A DNA stretch of 64,000 nt from UBA6522 sp965237785 (GCA_965237785.1 OZ250159.1:310001-374000); one strand, 5' to 3'; counted from the first letter of the stretch, positions 24,886 through 34,194 are shown. Notes: a model not told the origin generated them from the sequence alone. Numbers and translations are program-made.

Positions 24886-27306
24886 ATGAATCGATTCACG
24901 GCCTTTGGAGCCTTTGGAGCCTTTGGAGCACTGGCGCTGTTGGCGGGAGCGTCGTCGATCGCCGATGCGCAAACCGCGACCACGGCTAGTGACGTTCTCG
25001 AGGAGATCGTGGTCATCGGCACACGCCGGCCGGGTCGTTCGGCGGCGGAGTCCACCGCGCCCATCGACGTGATATCCGGCGAAGACTTTTCCCAGGTGGG
25101 CAATACCGGGGATATCACCGACAATCTGCGCTTCAATATCCCGTCGTTCAATGCCACAGTCGCATCGGGCGACGGCGATACGTTCGTGCGCCCGACGTCG
25201 CTACGCGGCCTGGCGCCGGATCAGACGCTGGTCATGGTCAACGGCAAACGCCGCCATCGTGCCGCGTTGATCGCCGAATTCGTGCCGTCGGCCGGCAAGG
25301 GCGCCCACGGTCCCAACATCGGCATGATCCCGAGTATTGCGCTTGAGCGTGTCGAGGTCCTGCGCGACGGCGCCTCGGCACAGTATGGGTCCGACGCCAT
25401 CGCGGGCGTCATCAACTTTGTCACCAAGAGCGCGGCGGACGGGGGTGAGATTCGGCTGCACTACGGCCAGTTCTACGAGGGCGAGCAATCCTACACCCTG
25501 GCCGGCAACTTCGGTTTGCCCTTGACCGAGCGCGGTTTCCTTAACGCGAGCGTCGAATACGCGGCCAACGAGGCGCTATCCCGGGGGATCCAACGCACCA
25601 ACGCGCAGGCGTTGATCGACGCCGGCATACCCGGCGTGGGCCAGGACACGCCATTCGACGACGCGCCCTTTGTGCAAACCTGGGGCCGGGCCCAGACGGA
25701 CAACCTGCGCATGTTCTTCAACGCCGGCGGCGAGATCAACGACAGAGCTTCCTTTTACGCGCAGAGCAACTACGCGGATACCTTCGGACGGTACCGTTTT
25801 TTCTACCGCAATCCGAATCACATTACCCTGCGGACTTTGCGAGAAGAGCACGGCTTTGATGGCCTGCCTGCCGGGTTTACGCCGTACTTCGATGGCGATC
25901 AGGAGGATTTCAGCTTTGTCGGCGGGGTCAAGGGAAATTTTGCCAACGGCATCCTTTACGATTTCAGTGCCGGCTACGGCTTCAACGCAATCGACTTCCT
26001 GCTGAACAATACGATCAACCAGAGTCTGGGATTGGGTCCTGACGGCAACCCGGCGCAACGGGATTTCGATGTAGGCGACCTGCGGCAGGAGGAGCTCAAC
26101 CTCAACGCCGACTTTTCAAGGCAGCTCTCGGACACGGCGCATTTGGCTTTCGGCGCTGAGTTGCGAGAGGAAACGTTTACGGTCATTGCAGGCGAACCGG
26201 CATCGTATTTCGGCGCGGGCAGCAGTGGTTTCAAGGGGTTCGAGCCCCAGAACGCCGGCGATTTCGCCCGCGACAACTACGCGCTTTACGCCGAAATCGA
26301 GCAGGATTTGTCCGCGGACTTCGTGCTTCAGTATGCCGCGCGCTACGAGGATTTCTCCGACTTCGGCGACACCGTCAACGGCAAGATCGCCGGCCGCTAC
26401 GATGTGACTCCGGATTTTGCCTTGCGCGGCGCCGTTTCCACCGGCTTTCACGCTCCCACACCCGGCCAGGCCAATATCCAGAAAATCACCACTACCTTCG
26501 ACAACGATCTCGGGTTGCAAGTGGAATCCGGTACCGTTCCGCCGGTTCATCCATTGGCGATTGCCGCGGGCGGTTCACCGCTGACCGAAGAGCAGTCAAC
26601 CAACGTGAGCCTCGGGTTTATCGCCGGTATCGGGGCCGCGACCTCGATCACGGCGGATGCTTACCGGATCGACATCGACGATCGCATCTTCAAGACCCAG
26701 AACCTGCCGTCGACCGATCCGCTCACCGGCGTCGGTTCCAACGTGCAGTTCTTTACCAACGCGTTGGGTCTTGAGGTCACGGGCCTGGACCTGGTACTGG
26801 CAACCTCGTTCGACTGGGGCGGCAGCGGCGCGAACACGGGGCTTACCGTGGCCTATAACCGCAACGAAGTGGATGTAGTCAGTCAAAGAGCCGTCAATGG
26901 CGTCCTGCCGGTTTCCGCCGCCAGCGTGGAAGATATCGAGAAGAGCTATCCGCAAGATAACATCACGTTGACCTCAACCACGTCCGCGGGAACGAATTGG
27001 AGTCTGCTCGTGAGGCTGAACTATTTCGGCAGCCACTACGATGAGCGCGGGCGCATCGGCGGCGTGGACGGCGGCGCGCCGACCCAAAAGGTCGGTTCCA
27101 CGGTGTTCGTGGATGTCGAACTCGGCTACGAGATTTCAGACGACTTGAGGCTCACCCTGGGCGCCGCCAATCTGTTCGACGACTATGTCGATCGTGTCGA
27201 ACCACCGTATGCCAATCGAATAGACGTGGGCCTGCCCTATGCTCGCCGCACGGCGACGAATTTTGAGGGCGGTTCCTGGTACGCGAGAGTCGTCTATGAC
27301 TGGTAG
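24886..27306 (+). CDS. TonB-dependent outer-membrane receptor
   Basis: An 806-residue receptor. The signal peptide MNRFTAFGAFGAFGALALLA contains three Ala-Phe-Gly units encoded by a 9-bp tandem repeat (24901-24927). The TonB box follows (LEEIVVIGTRRPG), then the plug domain (SLRGLAPDQTLVMVNGKRRH; RDGASAQYGSDAIAGVINFV) and a beta-barrel ending in ARVVYDW with the terminal aromatic. I chose ATG 24886 because the signal peptide begins there; an in-frame ATG at 24814 would add 24 polar residues. It imports a large or scarce ligand, perhaps linked to the divergent TRAP operon. Confidence 0.93.
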   Translation: MNRFTAFGAFGAFGALALLAGASSIADAQTATTASDVLEEIVVIGTRRPGRSAAESTAPIDVISGEDFSQVGNTGDITDNLRFNIPSFNATVASGDGDTFVRPTSLRGLAPDQTLVMVNGKRRHRAALIAEFVPSAGKGAHGPNIGMIPSIALERVEVLRDGASAQYGSDAIAGVINFVTKSAADGGEIRLHYGQFYEGEQSYTLAGNFGLPLTERGFLNASVEYAANEALSRGIQRTNAQALIDAGIPGVGQDTPFDDAPFVQTWGRAQTDNLRMFFNAGGEINDRASFYAQSNYADTFGRYRFFYRNPNHITLRTLREEHGFDGLPAGFTPYFDGDQEDFSFVGGVKGNFANGILYDFSAGYGFNAIDFLLNNTINQSLGLGPDGNPAQRDFDVGDLRQEELNLNADFSRQLSDTAHLAFGAELREETFTVIAGEPASYFGAGSSGFKGFEPQNAGDFARDNYALYAEIEQDLSADFVLQYAARYEDFSDFGDTVNGKIAGRYDVTPDFALRGAVSTGFHAPTPGQANIQKITTTFDNDLGLQVESGTVPPVHPLAIAAGGSPLTEEQSTNVSLGFIAGIGAATSITADAYRIDIDDRIFKTQNLPSTDPLTGVGSNVQFFTNALGLEVTGLDLVLATSFDWGGSGANTGLTVAYNRNEVDVVSQRAVNGVLPVSAASVEDIEKSYPQDNITLTSTTSAGTNWSLLVRLNYFGSHYDERGRIGGVDGGAPTQKVGSTVFVDVELGYEISDDLRLTLGAANLFDDYVDRVEPPYANRIDVGLPYARRTATNFEGGSWYARVVYDW

Positions 27307-27351
27307 GTCACAGCACCGGCTCCTCGCCGGCGAGTGACCCATCGCGTCGAT

Positions 27352-28188
27352 TCACGCAGAGCCGGTTGGAATCGGTTCCGGTGGTGTCACCCGGATGGTT
27401 ACGATGTCGGTATCGTGAAATTGCTGGTGACGCACCGAGGACGCGAGGTGCCGCAAAAGCCGTAGCGAAACTTCCCGTTCGAACGATGCCGCGGCGGTCT
27501 GCTCGCCGAGCAATGCGATTCGGTCCTCGAGATTGGCCGTGCCCGGTGCTGCGACGAATTCCATTACGGCTTCGCCGGCTTCCTTGTGAGCAACCACGAG
27601 CAGTGCGCCTCTGGCTTTGAGGCCGATGCCGACTATGACGGCAATCGTGACAAGTGCGCTGAGCGTGGCTGCCTGGGTTGGGCTGCCTTCCGGCACCTCG
27701 GTAAGCATATCGAATACGATCGGCATCACCGTCACCGCGATCAGCATGATTACCGTTCCGGCAACCGTCGGCGTGAGGATCCGCCTCAGCAAAGACAGAC
27801 GGCTGGAAAGCGTGAACTGGAACAGTGCCGAGATGACGACCAGCGTGGCCAGCAATGCCGGACCGCCCTCGGCGATCGCGGTCACGCAGATTGCGATGAA
27901 GGCCCCGGAGGTGCCCATCAGCAGAACATAGCCGGCTCCCAACCGGCCCAACCTGACTGCCTGCAATATTGTCGTCAATCCGCTTATCGCAACGGCGGCG
28001 AACAGCGCCCATGACAGATACGCTTCGGATCCTCCCGCGGCGCGTATGACTATTGCCGGAGTCAGCACAATACTGGCGATGCAGAGAATCGCCAGTTGCA
28101 GTCCGAGGCCGAAACTGATTGCTATCGGAGGAGATTCGTCGGCCTCATAGCGAACGGCAAGGTTCTGGTCGGATTTGTCTGCAGCCAA
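27352..28188 (-). CDS. Xanthine/uracil permease-like protein with a large internal deletion
   Basis: The first 200 residues resemble the N-terminal half of an NCS2 nucleobase transporter (about six membrane segments, from FGLGLQLAILCIASIVLTP to SALVTIAVIVGIGL). The sequence then passes directly into a cytosolic C-terminal segment (EDRIALLGEQTAAASFE; LRLLRHLASSVRHQQFHDTD) that follows the last membrane helix in long family members. Roughly seven or eight helices with the substrate site are absent, so transport is unlikely. The frame is intact at 278 codons. The TTG start 28188 has GAGG upstream. The deletion reading is inference from family length. Confidence 0.6.
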   Translation of the reverse strand: MAADKSDQNLAVRYEADESPPIAISFGLGLQLAILCIASIVLTPAIVIRAAGGSEAYLSWALFAAVAISGLTTILQAVRLGRLGAGYVLLMGTSGAFIAICVTAIAEGGPALLATLVVISALFQFTLSSRLSLLRRILTPTVAGTVIMLIAVTVMPIVFDMLTEVPEGSPTQAATLSALVTIAVIVGIGLKARGALLVVAHKEAGEAVMEFVAAPGTANLEDRIALLGEQTAAASFEREVSLRLLRHLASSVRHQQFHDTDIVTIRVTPPEPIPTGSA

Positions 28189-28238
28189 TCGGTAAACCTC
28201 GTCTCGTCAAGTGTGGCGCCGCGCTGGAACTCGTTATT

Positions 28239-28330
28239 TCACAGCCCGAAGTTGTACTGGAAGTTGGCTCCCCAAAACCGCGGCGGTCCGACATTCACAA
28301 AGGTGATCCCCGGAGGCGCCGTGTTCAACG
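28239..28330 (-). pseudogene. Relic of the C-terminus of a TonB-dependent receptor
   Basis: The minus strand from 28330 reads NTAPPGITFVNVGPPRFWG and then ANFQYNFGL followed by a stop at 28239-28241. The ending, with a terminal aromatic beta strand (P-R-x-W-G...NF), is characteristic of TonB receptor barrels. Upstream codons in this frame lose resemblance after about 30 residues. It is a fragment of a second receptor gene, distinct in sequence from the intact one at 24.9 kb. Confidence 0.65.
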
Positions 28331-28411
28331 CTTTACGTATCCTGTTTCTCCACCAATCATACTGGCAACGCTTCGCGATATAGTAAATAGAGGCCAGAAG
28401 CCGGGTACCCG

Positions 28412-29557
28412 ATGAAGCAACCTGTACGGAGTGCGTACCGGAAGAATAGGAGCAATCGTTTGCGTATCGGCGAAACTGTACAAATTGTCAGGCATCCACA
28501 TTCAATTGGCTCGACGGCGATGTGGGTCGTAATTGCCATCTGCTGGCTGGCTCTCGCCGATAGCGGCTCGACGCATCACTCGACTGGAGCCTTTTACGAG
28601 CGCGACGTTCAAATTGAGATCGAGGGAACGGTGAACAGCGTTTCATGGCGCAACCCTCACGTTGGACTCAGCATCCTTGTCGACAATGACGACGGAGAAG
28701 TGCGGGAGTGGAAACTCGAAGGCGGGGCACTGAACAGCCTCAGGCGGCGTGGGTTCGTCCCGGAGTCGATCGGCGTGGGCGATCGCGTGCGTGCCGCCGG
28801 ACGACGGGCTACACAAGGCCGAGCGGCAATATTCCTGTCCAGTATTTTTCTGCCCGACGGGCAAGAGATCCCGTTCAGCGATATTTTAGAGTCCCAGCGT
28901 CTCGAATCTCTGCGGCAGATCGAAGAGCGACAGTCCGCAAATGCGACATCCTCCGCGACCGCCCGCGCCGCGCCCCAAGATGTCGAGGCAGCCAACCCCA
29001 GGGACGGAATTTTCAAGGTTTGGAGCTTTGGGCAGAGCTATCGCCTTCGTGCGCCCCGGGTCCTGCGACCGGTTGCCCAGGCCGCCCGGGAGTCCTGGAA
29101 CGCGACCACCGACGACCCGAGCCTTCGCTGCGAGGAGCCGGGCATGCCCAACGCGATTCTGAACCCATATCCGATTGAATTTGTCGACGAGGGCGACCGA
29201 ATCGTATTGAAGATCGAGGAGTGGGACGCTGTCCGAACAATCGAATTGTCTACATCGGAAGCGGACGAAGAAGTTCCTCCCAGTCGTCTCGGCCATTCCC
29301 GCGGGCGATGGGAAGGCGGCGTACTCGTCGTCGAGACCTCCCGAATCAACGCACCCTATCTGGACGGCTCGGGAACACCCCAAAGCGAGGACGTCCACAT
29401 GGTAGAGCGTTTCTCTCTGAGCGAGGACGAGACTCGCCTCGACTACGAGATCATCGTCACCGATCAGCAGAATTTGCTTGAACCGGCGGTGTGGGAGGGC
29501 GCCTGGGCGTGGGAGCCCGAAGCGCAAGTCATGCCGTTCGAGTGCACGCTGCCCTGA
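28412..29557 (+). CDS. Exported DUF6152-type protein (copy 2)
   Basis: A 381-residue frame with a basic N-region, hydrophobic segment MWVVIAICWLALADSGS and mature HHSTGAFYE, followed by GTVNSVSWRNPHVGLSI (DUF6152 pattern). The C-terminal half has FKVWSFGQSY, CEEPGMPNAILNPYPIEFVD and LGHSRGRWEGGVLVVETSR, matching the family at 17.1, 46.3 and 47.5 kb. The translation start is uncertain: ATG 28412 gives a long N-region as in copy 1, while ATG 28520 begins right at the signal segment. Function is unknown and the protein is presumably periplasmic. Confidence 0.75.
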   Translation: MKQPVRSAYRKNRSNRLRIGETVQIVRHPHSIGSTAMWVVIAICWLALADSGSTHHSTGAFYERDVQIEIEGTVNSVSWRNPHVGLSILVDNDDGEVREWKLEGGALNSLRRRGFVPESIGVGDRVRAAGRRATQGRAAIFLSSIFLPDGQEIPFSDILESQRLESLRQIEERQSANATSSATARAAPQDVEAANPRDGIFKVWSFGQSYRLRAPRVLRPVAQAARESWNATTDDPSLRCEEPGMPNAILNPYPIEFVDEGDRIVLKIEEWDAVRTIELSTSEADEEVPPSRLGHSRGRWEGGVLVVETSRINAPYLDGSGTPQSEDVHMVERFSLSEDETRLDYEIIVTDQQNLLEPAVWEGAWAWEPEAQVMPFECTLP

Positions 29558-29748
29558 CCTGCGAATTCACCGACATTGACACCGATCCTCCGTACATTGC
29601 CGAGCCGCTGGTACGAAGCGGCGTTCTTCTCAATGTACCCTGAGGCCAGCGAGCGAAGGGATTTCGCGCTAAACTTCGCGCCGCGAGAATCGCACTAAAC
29701 TTGTCCGCGCACTGTGCGCATCACAAAAAGTTACTGGGAGAATTGGAT

Positions 29749-30642
29749 ATGAGTCCTACGGTTGGCGTCATCGGCCTGGGCCCGATGGGCGGGAATATAG
29801 CGGGCAATTTGCTCAACAGCGGCTTTACGGTCACCGGCTTCGATATCAGGCCGGAAGGCATAGCCGCGCTGACCGGCGCAGGTCTCAAAGCAGCCGCATC
29901 GGTTGCCGAGGTGGCGGATGGTGTCGATATTCTAGCGACCTCGCTTCCCAATTTCGCAGCACTGCAAAATGTGATCGACGCCCTGCTTGAGCAACCCAGG
30001 GCAGGCCAGATTCTGATCGAGTGCAGTACCTTGACGGTGGAGCAGAAAGTCGCTGCGCATGCTCGACTGGAAGCTGGTGGAATGCGCTTTCTCGATGCCC
30101 CCATCAGCGGGACGCCGCCAATGCTGGCAAAGATGATGGCCTCCATTTACGTAAGCGGCGACGAGGGCGCCTATGACGAATGCGTGCCGGTGCTCGAGGG
30201 CTTCACGGCGACGAACTTCTATGTCGGCGAGGTGGGTAACGCCAGCCGGATGAAGTTTCTGGCGAACTACCTTGTCCACGTCCACGTGGCGGCGGCTGCC
30301 GAGTGCATGGTCCTGGGTCAGCGTGCCGGTCTGGACCCGAAGCTCATTCACAAGGTGCTCAAGGAAGGCGCCGGCGGCTCGAAGATGCTGGATATCCGCG
30401 GCGCCATGATGGCCGTGTCGGATTACCGCGAGGGTGGGGGCACCATGTTCGACGTGTACGAAAAAGACGCATCGATCATCACGGAATTCGCCGCGAGCGT
30501 TAAGTCGCCGATCGATCTCTACGTTTCATCCCGGCAGAAATTCAACTCCGCCATCGCACTGGGCCTTGGCCACCTGGATACGTCGGCCGTCTGCAAGGCC
30601 ATCGAAACGGCAGTGGGCATCGACCGCGAATTGGTTGAGTAG
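29749..30642 (+). CDS. NAD(P)-dependent 3-hydroxyisobutyrate dehydrogenase-family oxidoreductase
   Basis: A 297-residue beta-hydroxyacid dehydrogenase. GVIGLGPMGGNIAGNLL (residues 6-22) is the dinucleotide motif, FLDAPISGTPPMLAKM the substrate-binding segment, and ASRMKFLANYLV carries the catalytic Lys of the family. Relatives act on 3-hydroxyisobutyrate, tartronate semialdehyde or similar acids. ATG 29749 has GGGAG nine bases upstream. It is monocistronic, with no obvious operon partner. Confidence 0.9.
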   Translation: MSPTVGVIGLGPMGGNIAGNLLNSGFTVTGFDIRPEGIAALTGAGLKAAASVAEVADGVDILATSLPNFAALQNVIDALLEQPRAGQILIECSTLTVEQKVAAHARLEAGGMRFLDAPISGTPPMLAKMMASIYVSGDEGAYDECVPVLEGFTATNFYVGEVGNASRMKFLANYLVHVHVAAAAECMVLGQRAGLDPKLIHKVLKEGAGGSKMLDIRGAMMAVSDYREGGGTMFDVYEKDASIITEFAASVKSPIDLYVSSRQKFNSAIALGLGHLDTSAVCKAIETAVGIDRELVE

Positions 30643-30752
30643 CGCTTCGTGCGCGCCGCCACGTAGGGCGGGCTGAGTTGACAGGAACTTACGGGACAGG
30701 ACACCAAACCGCCGCTCCCGTTGTGTCGGGTAGGCGACGATAGGCTCCGGCG

Positions 30753-31049
30753 TCAATTCAGCTTGTGGTAGAGCTGGGCGGTGCGCTCGACTTTCTCGCC
30801 AAGTTCCTGCAGCAGGCTCCAATAGTTGAGAAAGTGTGACTTCTTGCGGTGCGCTGCGAGCGCGTCTGCATCCTTGTAGACCTCATAGAAAAGGAAGGTG
30901 TTTGGATCGTCCTGGGAAACGTTCACGTCGAAACCGTAACAGGTCTCCTCCAGCCGGGATTGGGCGGCGTTCTCAAGCATGGCGGGTTTCAATTGTTCCA
31001 CACAGCCGGGATCAATTTTGACCGTTACAATCAGAACCAGGTTGGACAT
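30753..31049 (-). CDS. Antibiotic biosynthesis monooxygenase (ABM)-fold protein, quinol-monooxygenase-like
   Basis: A 98-residue ferredoxin-like ABM domain: VLIVTVKIDPGCVEQ, then ETCYGFDVNVSQDDPNTFLF and EVYKDADALAAHRKKSHFLN. These match the two-strand, two-helix ABM pattern, in which F-x-x-Y-E and the H of AAHRKSxHF are conserved. Family members oxidise quinols, degrade heme or have regulatory roles, and no cofactor motif is visible. ATG 31049 has GGAGG five bases upstream. It is an isolated gene. Confidence 0.85.
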   Translation of the reverse strand: MSNLVLIVTVKIDPGCVEQLKPAMLENAAQSRLEETCYGFDVNVSQDDPNTFLFYEVYKDADALAAHRKKSHFLNYWSLLQELGEKVERTAQLYHKLN

Positions 31050-31195
31050 GAGCTTCCTCCAAACCGCGTCGGGCAAACGCGCGTCATTCAACAAACAATC
31101 CTGGCCGGCGCCATCATACGGCGTCTCGGCGTCCTCGCCAGGTATATCGGTGAGATTGGCGGGCTGGTTGTGGCCTGTGAATCGCGGCGACCGGG

Positions 31196-32221
31196 TTAGT
31201 TCGCCGCGCTGAGAATGTCGTGCATCTCACCGACGAGATTGGCTCGCCGTTGCTCATAGAGCAGCCAGTCGCTGTAGTCCGCCAAGAGGATCGTTTCCTG
31301 AAGCGTTTCCCGGTCGTGCCCCTCAGCGATACCGGCCATGACGTCGGCTTCCAGAGTGCGCAGGAACGTCAAAAAGGTAGCGATATCGGATTTCTCGCCC
31401 CTGGTGCCGTGTCCGGTAACCAGGATATCGAAGTCCAGCGCCTCGACCGTCTCCAACGCCGCCATGTAGTCGTCCACGGGATAGCCGGCTAGATTTCCGG
31501 GAAATCGTTGCGCATGGAGGTAGTCCACGGCGAAGGCCGCCCGCTCATCCGGGAAGAGAACCACGGTTGAGTCGTCGGAATGCGCGGCACTCGGGTGATG
31601 CAGTTCCACGGTGCTATCGCCCAGGGTCAACATCATTTGTTCGGTGTAGGTTACATCGAGTGGCTGGGTGCCGGCATTGATCTCAATGCCGGTGAGGCTG
31701 CCGTCCGCGTCGGTATCCAGGCTGTCGAAGTTGTTTTGATAGGGTCCGGGTCCAACCGCCTCGTCCCGTTCAATCGCGCCGCTGCCGTCCGTGTCCAGGT
31801 TAGCCGCATTGCTCGGCAAACCTCCCGCCAGCCGCGTCGCGGTATTCTCGTGGCCGACGAAAATGGCTGTGTCCGCAAACACACGGCCACCGGCGGCGTG
31901 GTCCGGATGATGATGGCTATAGATGACGTATTCCACGGTTGCTCCGAATCGCGCCGTAATCTCGTCCTTGAGCCATTGGGCAAAGTCTTCGCGCAGCGGG
32001 TCGACCAGAATGACACCCCCCGACGTCACCAGAACGGCCGAATTGTGACTGACTGTGCGCGCCTCATAGAGGTTGCCTGAGACCTGGTCAATGCTGAATT
32101 CGGGTTCAGCCGGTGTTTCTTCCGGCGGCGCTTGTTCCATGTCGCAGCCAGCTATGGCAAAGGTAAGCCAGGCGCCATAAATCAACGCTGCCCGTGTGGT
32201 CTCTTGCTGCCTTGTCGCCAT
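31196..32221 (-). CDS. Metallo-beta-lactamase-fold lipoprotein with two EF-hand loops
   Basis: A 341-residue lipoprotein (signal ending FAIAGC, Cys at about 26). The MBL motif YSHHHPDHAAGG (about residue 105) supplies the HxHxDH zinc ligands, ELHHPSAAHSDDS the next His, and VTGHG the last. Between the first and second motifs are two loops of EF-hand form, LDTDGSGAIERDE and LDTDADGSLTGIE, with the D-x-D-x-[DS]-G pattern for calcium. Such an insertion in an MBL hydrolase is unusual. Substrate is unknown; the domain resembles periplasmic MBL lactonase/hydrolase types. ATG 32221 follows GGGAGA. Confidence 0.85.
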   Translation of the reverse strand: MATRQQETTRAALIYGAWLTFAIAGCDMEQAPPEETPAEPEFSIDQVSGNLYEARTVSHNSAVLVTSGGVILVDPLREDFAQWLKDEITARFGATVEYVIYSHHHPDHAAGGRVFADTAIFVGHENTATRLAGGLPSNAANLDTDGSGAIERDEAVGPGPYQNNFDSLDTDADGSLTGIEINAGTQPLDVTYTEQMMLTLGDSTVELHHPSAAHSDDSTVVLFPDERAAFAVDYLHAQRFPGNLAGYPVDDYMAALETVEALDFDILVTGHGTRGEKSDIATFLTFLRTLEADVMAGIAEGHDRETLQETILLADYSDWLLYEQRRANLVGEMHDILSAAN

Positions 32222-32289
32222 GATCGGTCTCCCGTGGAGTACTCGTTTGGTTGCGGAGTCGATGGTTATCGGAAGTGCCTCCGGGCACG

Positions 32290-32922
32290 TCACCGGAAGC
32301 GGGCTCCGCGGATCAGCGAGCCGTCGTCGGCCCAGTCGTACCGAATATTTCTGCCCTGTTCATCGATAAATCCCAGGGATTGCTGAAACTGGCCCTGGGG
32401 CGGGTAGCCCTTGGGCACGGTGGCTTCGATGATGTACAGGCGCGCTTCATGAAGATAGATCCCCACGAAACTGCGGGATTCATCGGGATTGGTGATATTC
32501 AGCTGGTGGCCGGCGACCCGGTCCACGTGGTGCCACGCGTCGTACGTGACTTCGCCGCCACGCTGGCGAAATTGGCGCGCGGCATAGGCGATCGACGCAA
32601 TCACGTCGATTCGCCAGTACTCGTAGGTCAGTGGCGAATCGGCTTCGGTACTGTTGCTCCGATCCAGGTGGATTTGCTGTGAATCGGTGTAGTCGATCAC
32701 GGTAACCGAATACTCGGCCGGTCCGTCGCTCATTGTGTAGATCCGCCCCGGGAACACTGCACCGTACTCCGACGGCCAGACGATTTCCCGCACCTCGGGC
32801 TCGCCCGGCGCCGGCATGTTGATGGAGAAGAAATCCGTGCTGTTCTTGTAGTTGGTCCAGACTTGGGCGAACAGCGTACCTGTCGGAACCAGGGCGAACA
32901 GGGTCAGGATCAATATGCGCAT
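32290..32922 (-). CDS. Exported protein of unknown function
   Basis: A 210-residue protein with signal peptide MRILILTLFALVPTGTLFAQ. The mature part begins VWTNYKNSTDFFSINMPAPGEP and contains YTDSQQIHLDRSN, AARQFRQRGGEVTYDAWHHVD and RLYIIEATVPKGYPPQGQFQ. It resembles small periplasmic proteins seen in Proteobacteria that carry a FSVNMPGxP-like start. No catalytic motif is recognised. It lies upstream of, and on the same strand as, the MBL lipoprotein gene (68 bp gap), so they may share a transcript. ATG 32922 is preferred to the upstream TTG. Confidence 0.75.
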   Translation of the reverse strand: MRILILTLFALVPTGTLFAQVWTNYKNSTDFFSINMPAPGEPEVREIVWPSEYGAVFPGRIYTMSDGPAEYSVTVIDYTDSQQIHLDRSNSTEADSPLTYEYWRIDVIASIAYAARQFRQRGGEVTYDAWHHVDRVAGHQLNITNPDESRSFVGIYLHEARLYIIEATVPKGYPPQGQFQQSLGFIDEQGRNIRYDWADDGSLIRGARFR

Positions 32923-32960
32923 GGGGCCAGCCTGCAAACGTTCGTGCGATTGCGTCCGAT

Positions 32961-33088
32961 TCTACCCGGATCGGCTCGGCGATGGCAGCAGGCCGGACTT
33001 CAAGCGGCCGTGGCGGGCTCCATTTCTACCCGGATCGGCTCGACGATGGCAGCAAGCCTGACTTCAAGCCGCTGTGGCAGTCTCCATC
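32961..33088. repeat. 64-bp tandem duplication covering the end of the alanine dehydrogenase gene
   Basis: Two copies of a 64-bp unit (32961-33024 and 33025-33088) begin TCTACCCGGATCGGCTCG and differ at about ten positions. The right copy contains the last codons and stop of the ald gene. The left copy repeats them downstream, so a second C-terminus and stop (MEPATAA, stop) follow the real one. Confidence 0.85.
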
Positions 33089-34194
33089 GCGGGGCGGGCA
33101 TCGTCTACGTCGGCTGCGGCGATGGCCTCGGCGACGGCCGGGTGCGTGATTTTTCCCGCGCAGATGTTGAGTCCGTTACGCAAGTGAGGATCGCGCTGGA
33201 TCGCCTGCCGCCAACCCAAGCGCGCCAGTGACCGCACATGGGGCAGCGTGGCGTTGGTCAGCGCCAGCGTCGCGGTTCGCGGTACCGCGCCGGGTATATT
33301 GGCCACGGCGTAGTGAACAGTGCCGCTTTCGATGTAGACGGGATCCGCATGACTGGTGGGCCGGCTGGTTTCGAAGCAGCCGCCCTGGTCAATGGCAATG
33401 TCCACCAGTACCGAGCCGGGACGCATGGTCCGAACCATCTCGCGGGTGACGAGCTTGGGCGCCGAAGCGCCCGGGATCAGAACCGAGCCGATCACCAGGT
33501 CTGCATCGCGCACCGCGCGGGCAATGACCTCCGGCGTGGAGTAGAGCGTTCGGATGCGGTTTCCAAACCGCGCCGCCAATGCCTCCAATCGGTCGAGATT
33601 GATGTCGATCACGGTTACGTCGGCTTGCAGGCCCACTGCCATTTCGAGGGCATTTGTGCCGGCGACGCCGGCGCCGATCAGCACCACCCGCCCGGGAGCA
33701 ACTCCCGGTACGCCGCCGAGCAGCACTCCGCGGCCGGACGGCATCTCAAGGTAATGAGCGCCCACCTGTGTGGACATTCTGCCCGCAATGCAACTCATGG
33801 GCTTCAACAAGGGCAGCGTTCCGTGCGCATCGGTCACGGTTTCGTAGGCGATGGCGGTCGCGCCGGAGCGCATCAGCGCATGGGTTTGGGCGGGGTCCGC
33901 CGCCAGGTGCAGGTATGTGAAGAGAATTTGCCCGGCAGAAAGTCTGGCGCATTCTTCGAGCTGGGGTTCCTTGACCTTGACGATCATTTCCGCCGAGTTG
34001 AACACCTCATCGGCGTTCGGAGCGATTTCCGCGCCAGCGGCGGTGTACTCTGCATCGACGAAACCCGCGCCGGCGCCGGCACCGGTCTCAACCAGCACCC
34101 GGTGACCTTCCTGGTTCAGTCTGGCCGCGCCGTCCGGCGTCAGTCCGACGCGGTACTCGTGAATCTTGATTTCTTTCGGTACGCCGATTCGCAT
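33064..34194 (-). CDS. ald: Alanine dehydrogenase
   Basis: A 376-residue enzyme that interconverts L-alanine and pyruvate with NAD. MRIGVPKEIKIHEYRVGLTP is the canonical start with the substrate Arg and Lys. VKVKEPQ carries the catalytic Lys, LHLA the catalytic His region, and VVLIGAGVAGTNA the nucleotide-binding motif (about residue 170). VDIAIDQGGCFET is the signature near residue 270. ATG 34194 has GGAG eight bases upstream. It is divergent from an Lrp/AsnC regulator, the usual arrangement for alanine-responsive control. Confidence 0.95.
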   Translation of the reverse strand: MRIGVPKEIKIHEYRVGLTPDGAARLNQEGHRVLVETGAGAGAGFVDAEYTAAGAEIAPNADEVFNSAEMIVKVKEPQLEECARLSAGQILFTYLHLAADPAQTHALMRSGATAIAYETVTDAHGTLPLLKPMSCIAGRMSTQVGAHYLEMPSGRGVLLGGVPGVAPGRVVLIGAGVAGTNALEMAVGLQADVTVIDINLDRLEALAARFGNRIRTLYSTPEVIARAVRDADLVIGSVLIPGASAPKLVTREMVRTMRPGSVLVDIAIDQGGCFETSRPTSHADPVYIESGTVHYAVANIPGAVPRTATLALTNATLPHVRSLARLGWRQAIQRDPHLRNGLNICAGKITHPAVAEAIAAADVDDARPAMETATAA

